64,000 nucleotides of DNA from Methylobacterium sp. Leaf125. GTDB taxonomy: Bacteria > Pseudomonadota > Alphaproteobacteria > Rhizobiales > Beijerinckiaceae. The position numbers and the translations under genes are program-made. The notes beneath the pieces are model-generated. The model saw only the letters and a list, made by a program, of their open reading frames with translations. It searched no databases and had not been told where the DNA came from. Shown here piece after piece: positions 63,497 to 64,000 of this stretch; position 1 is the stretch's first letter; each line of letters starts with the position of its first letter. The stretch lies in assembly GCF_001423085.1 (NCBI RefSeq), contig NZ_LMNU01000001.1:923495-987494 (forward strand), in the 5' to 3' direction.

Positions 63497-64000
63497 ACGA
63501 CTTCGCCCACCTCCTCGACCGCCTCGCCTACGAGCCGCGCCGCAACGCCAAGCTGCGCCTGCTGCAGGATTATTTCGCCCACGCCCCCGACCCGGAGCGC
63601 GGCTACGCCCTCGCGGCGATGACCGGGGGCCTGACCTTTCGCGAGGCCAAGCCCGCGATGATCCGCGGCCTGGTCGAGGCGCGCATCGACCCGGTGCTGT
63701 TCCAACTCTCGCACAACTATGTGGGCGATCTCGCCGAGACGACGGCGCTGATCTGGCCGGCGCCCACGTCGCGGAGCGACGAGGCGGTCGTCGGCCCCGG
63801 CCACAACAACCCGCCCCCGCACGTGCCGACCCTGGCGGAGGTGGTCGAGACGCTGGGCACCGTGAAGAAGGCGGACCTGCCCGCCCGCATCGCCGAGTGG
63901 CTCGACGCCCTGGACGAGACCGGGCGCTGGGCGCTGCTCAAGCTCATCACCGGCGCGCTCCGGGTCGGCGTCTCGGCCCGTCTCGCCAAGACCGCGATCG
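63493..64000 (+). CDS. ATP-dependent DNA ligase (3' end outside window)
   Basis: Only the first 169 residues are present, starting with GTG 63493, which overlaps the exonuclease stop. This part is the helical N-terminal DNA-binding domain: VNDFAHLLDRLAYEPRRNAKLRLLQDYF, then YALAAMTGGLTFREAKPAMIRGL and WALLKLITGALRVGVSARLAKTAI. The catalytic KxDG motif would lie beyond the window end. The ligase should act with the preceding exonuclease in single- or double-strand break repair. Confidence 0.9.
   Translation, partial: MNDFAHLLDRLAYEPRRNAKLRLLQDYFAHAPDPERGYALAAMTGGLTFREAKPAMIRGLVEARIDPVLFQLSHNYVGDLAETTALIWPAPTSRSDEAVVGPGHNNPPPHVPTLAEVVETLGTVKKADLPARIAEWLDALDETGRWALLKLITGALRVGVSARLAKTAI

Noticed and set aside
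1..64000. CRISPR array, rRNA or tRNA genes
   Set aside because: No regularly spaced repeats of suitable length and no tRNA or rRNA signatures were found by reading both strands.

Overview
The window is a very GC-rich chromosomal segment from an alphaproteobacterium, most likely Methylobacterium or Methylorubrum (Methylobacteriaceae). The assignment rests on gene content read by eye: a MucR/Ros-type regulator, a DivL-type pseudokinase with tyrosine at the phospho-acceptor position, an HWE-type histidine kinase, the aerobic cobaltochelatase pair CobS/CobT, the TsaE-AmgK/MurU/AddB/AddA block, several candidate EcfG-type promoters (GGAAC-N16/17-nGTT), and pervasive ATGA/GTGA stop-start overlaps. 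No rRNA, tRNA, insertion sequence, prophage or CRISPR array was seen. Nearly all of the window looks like core chromosome.

Layout. 1-924: 3' part missing aminotransferase (minus strand). 1656-11140: a four-gene tripartite RND efflux operon (MdtA-MdtB-MdtC-like plus an outer-membrane lipoprotein channel). 11278-15707: glucose-6-phosphate dehydrogenase, a membrane-anchored Mrr-like nuclease that overlaps its 3' end, MucR with an AT-richer leader, and a class II aldolase. 15874-21076: a PatZ-like acyl-CoA synthetase/GNAT fusion, an AraC regulator, a cold-shock protein and two small proteins. 21174-29578: L,D-transpeptidase, a large HWE sensor kinase, a nitrate transporter with a candidate sigma-54 promoter, ComF, a small glycine-zipper protein, a methyltransferase and a DUF427 protein. 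29591-33639: a large uncharacterised protein with a 20-bp repeat array at its start, then the operon argJ-SIMPL-mutT. 34021-40842: degenerate receiver, PRC-barrel protein, periplasmic glutathione peroxidase, small proteins, a diguanylate cyclase lacking its I-site, a nitroreductase and an acyl-CoA synthetase. 40846-41253: a secreted-protein gene broken by one in-frame stop. 41497-55709: ahcY, divL, tsaE-amgK, murU, addB, a PIN/ribbon-helix-helix toxin-antitoxin pair, addA. 55832-64000: cobT, cobS, a J-domain protein, bolA, arfB, a DUF1275 membrane protein, a TPR-methyltransferase, a ligase-associated exonuclease and the 5' end of an ATP-dependent DNA ligase.

How the genes work together. The efflux genes form one machine spanning both membranes. 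ahcY recycles S-adenosylhomocysteine. DivL is expected to act on the CckA-CtrA cell-cycle phosphorelay. AmgK and MurU together recycle peptidoglycan sugars to UDP-MurNAc. AddA and AddB form the double-strand-break resection helicase-nuclease. CobS and CobT insert cobalt into the corrin ring, and the MBL exonuclease plus DNA ligase at the right edge are the start of a known bacterial repair cluster.

The most distinctive points are the toxin-antitoxin pair inserted between addB and addA and translationally coupled to addA, the membrane-anchored Mrr-like nuclease, the single nonsense codon in the secreted protein, the low-complexity insert in MdtC, and the SD-containing tandem repeat before the gene at 29591-31102. 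All domain assignments come from reading motifs; no database search was run.
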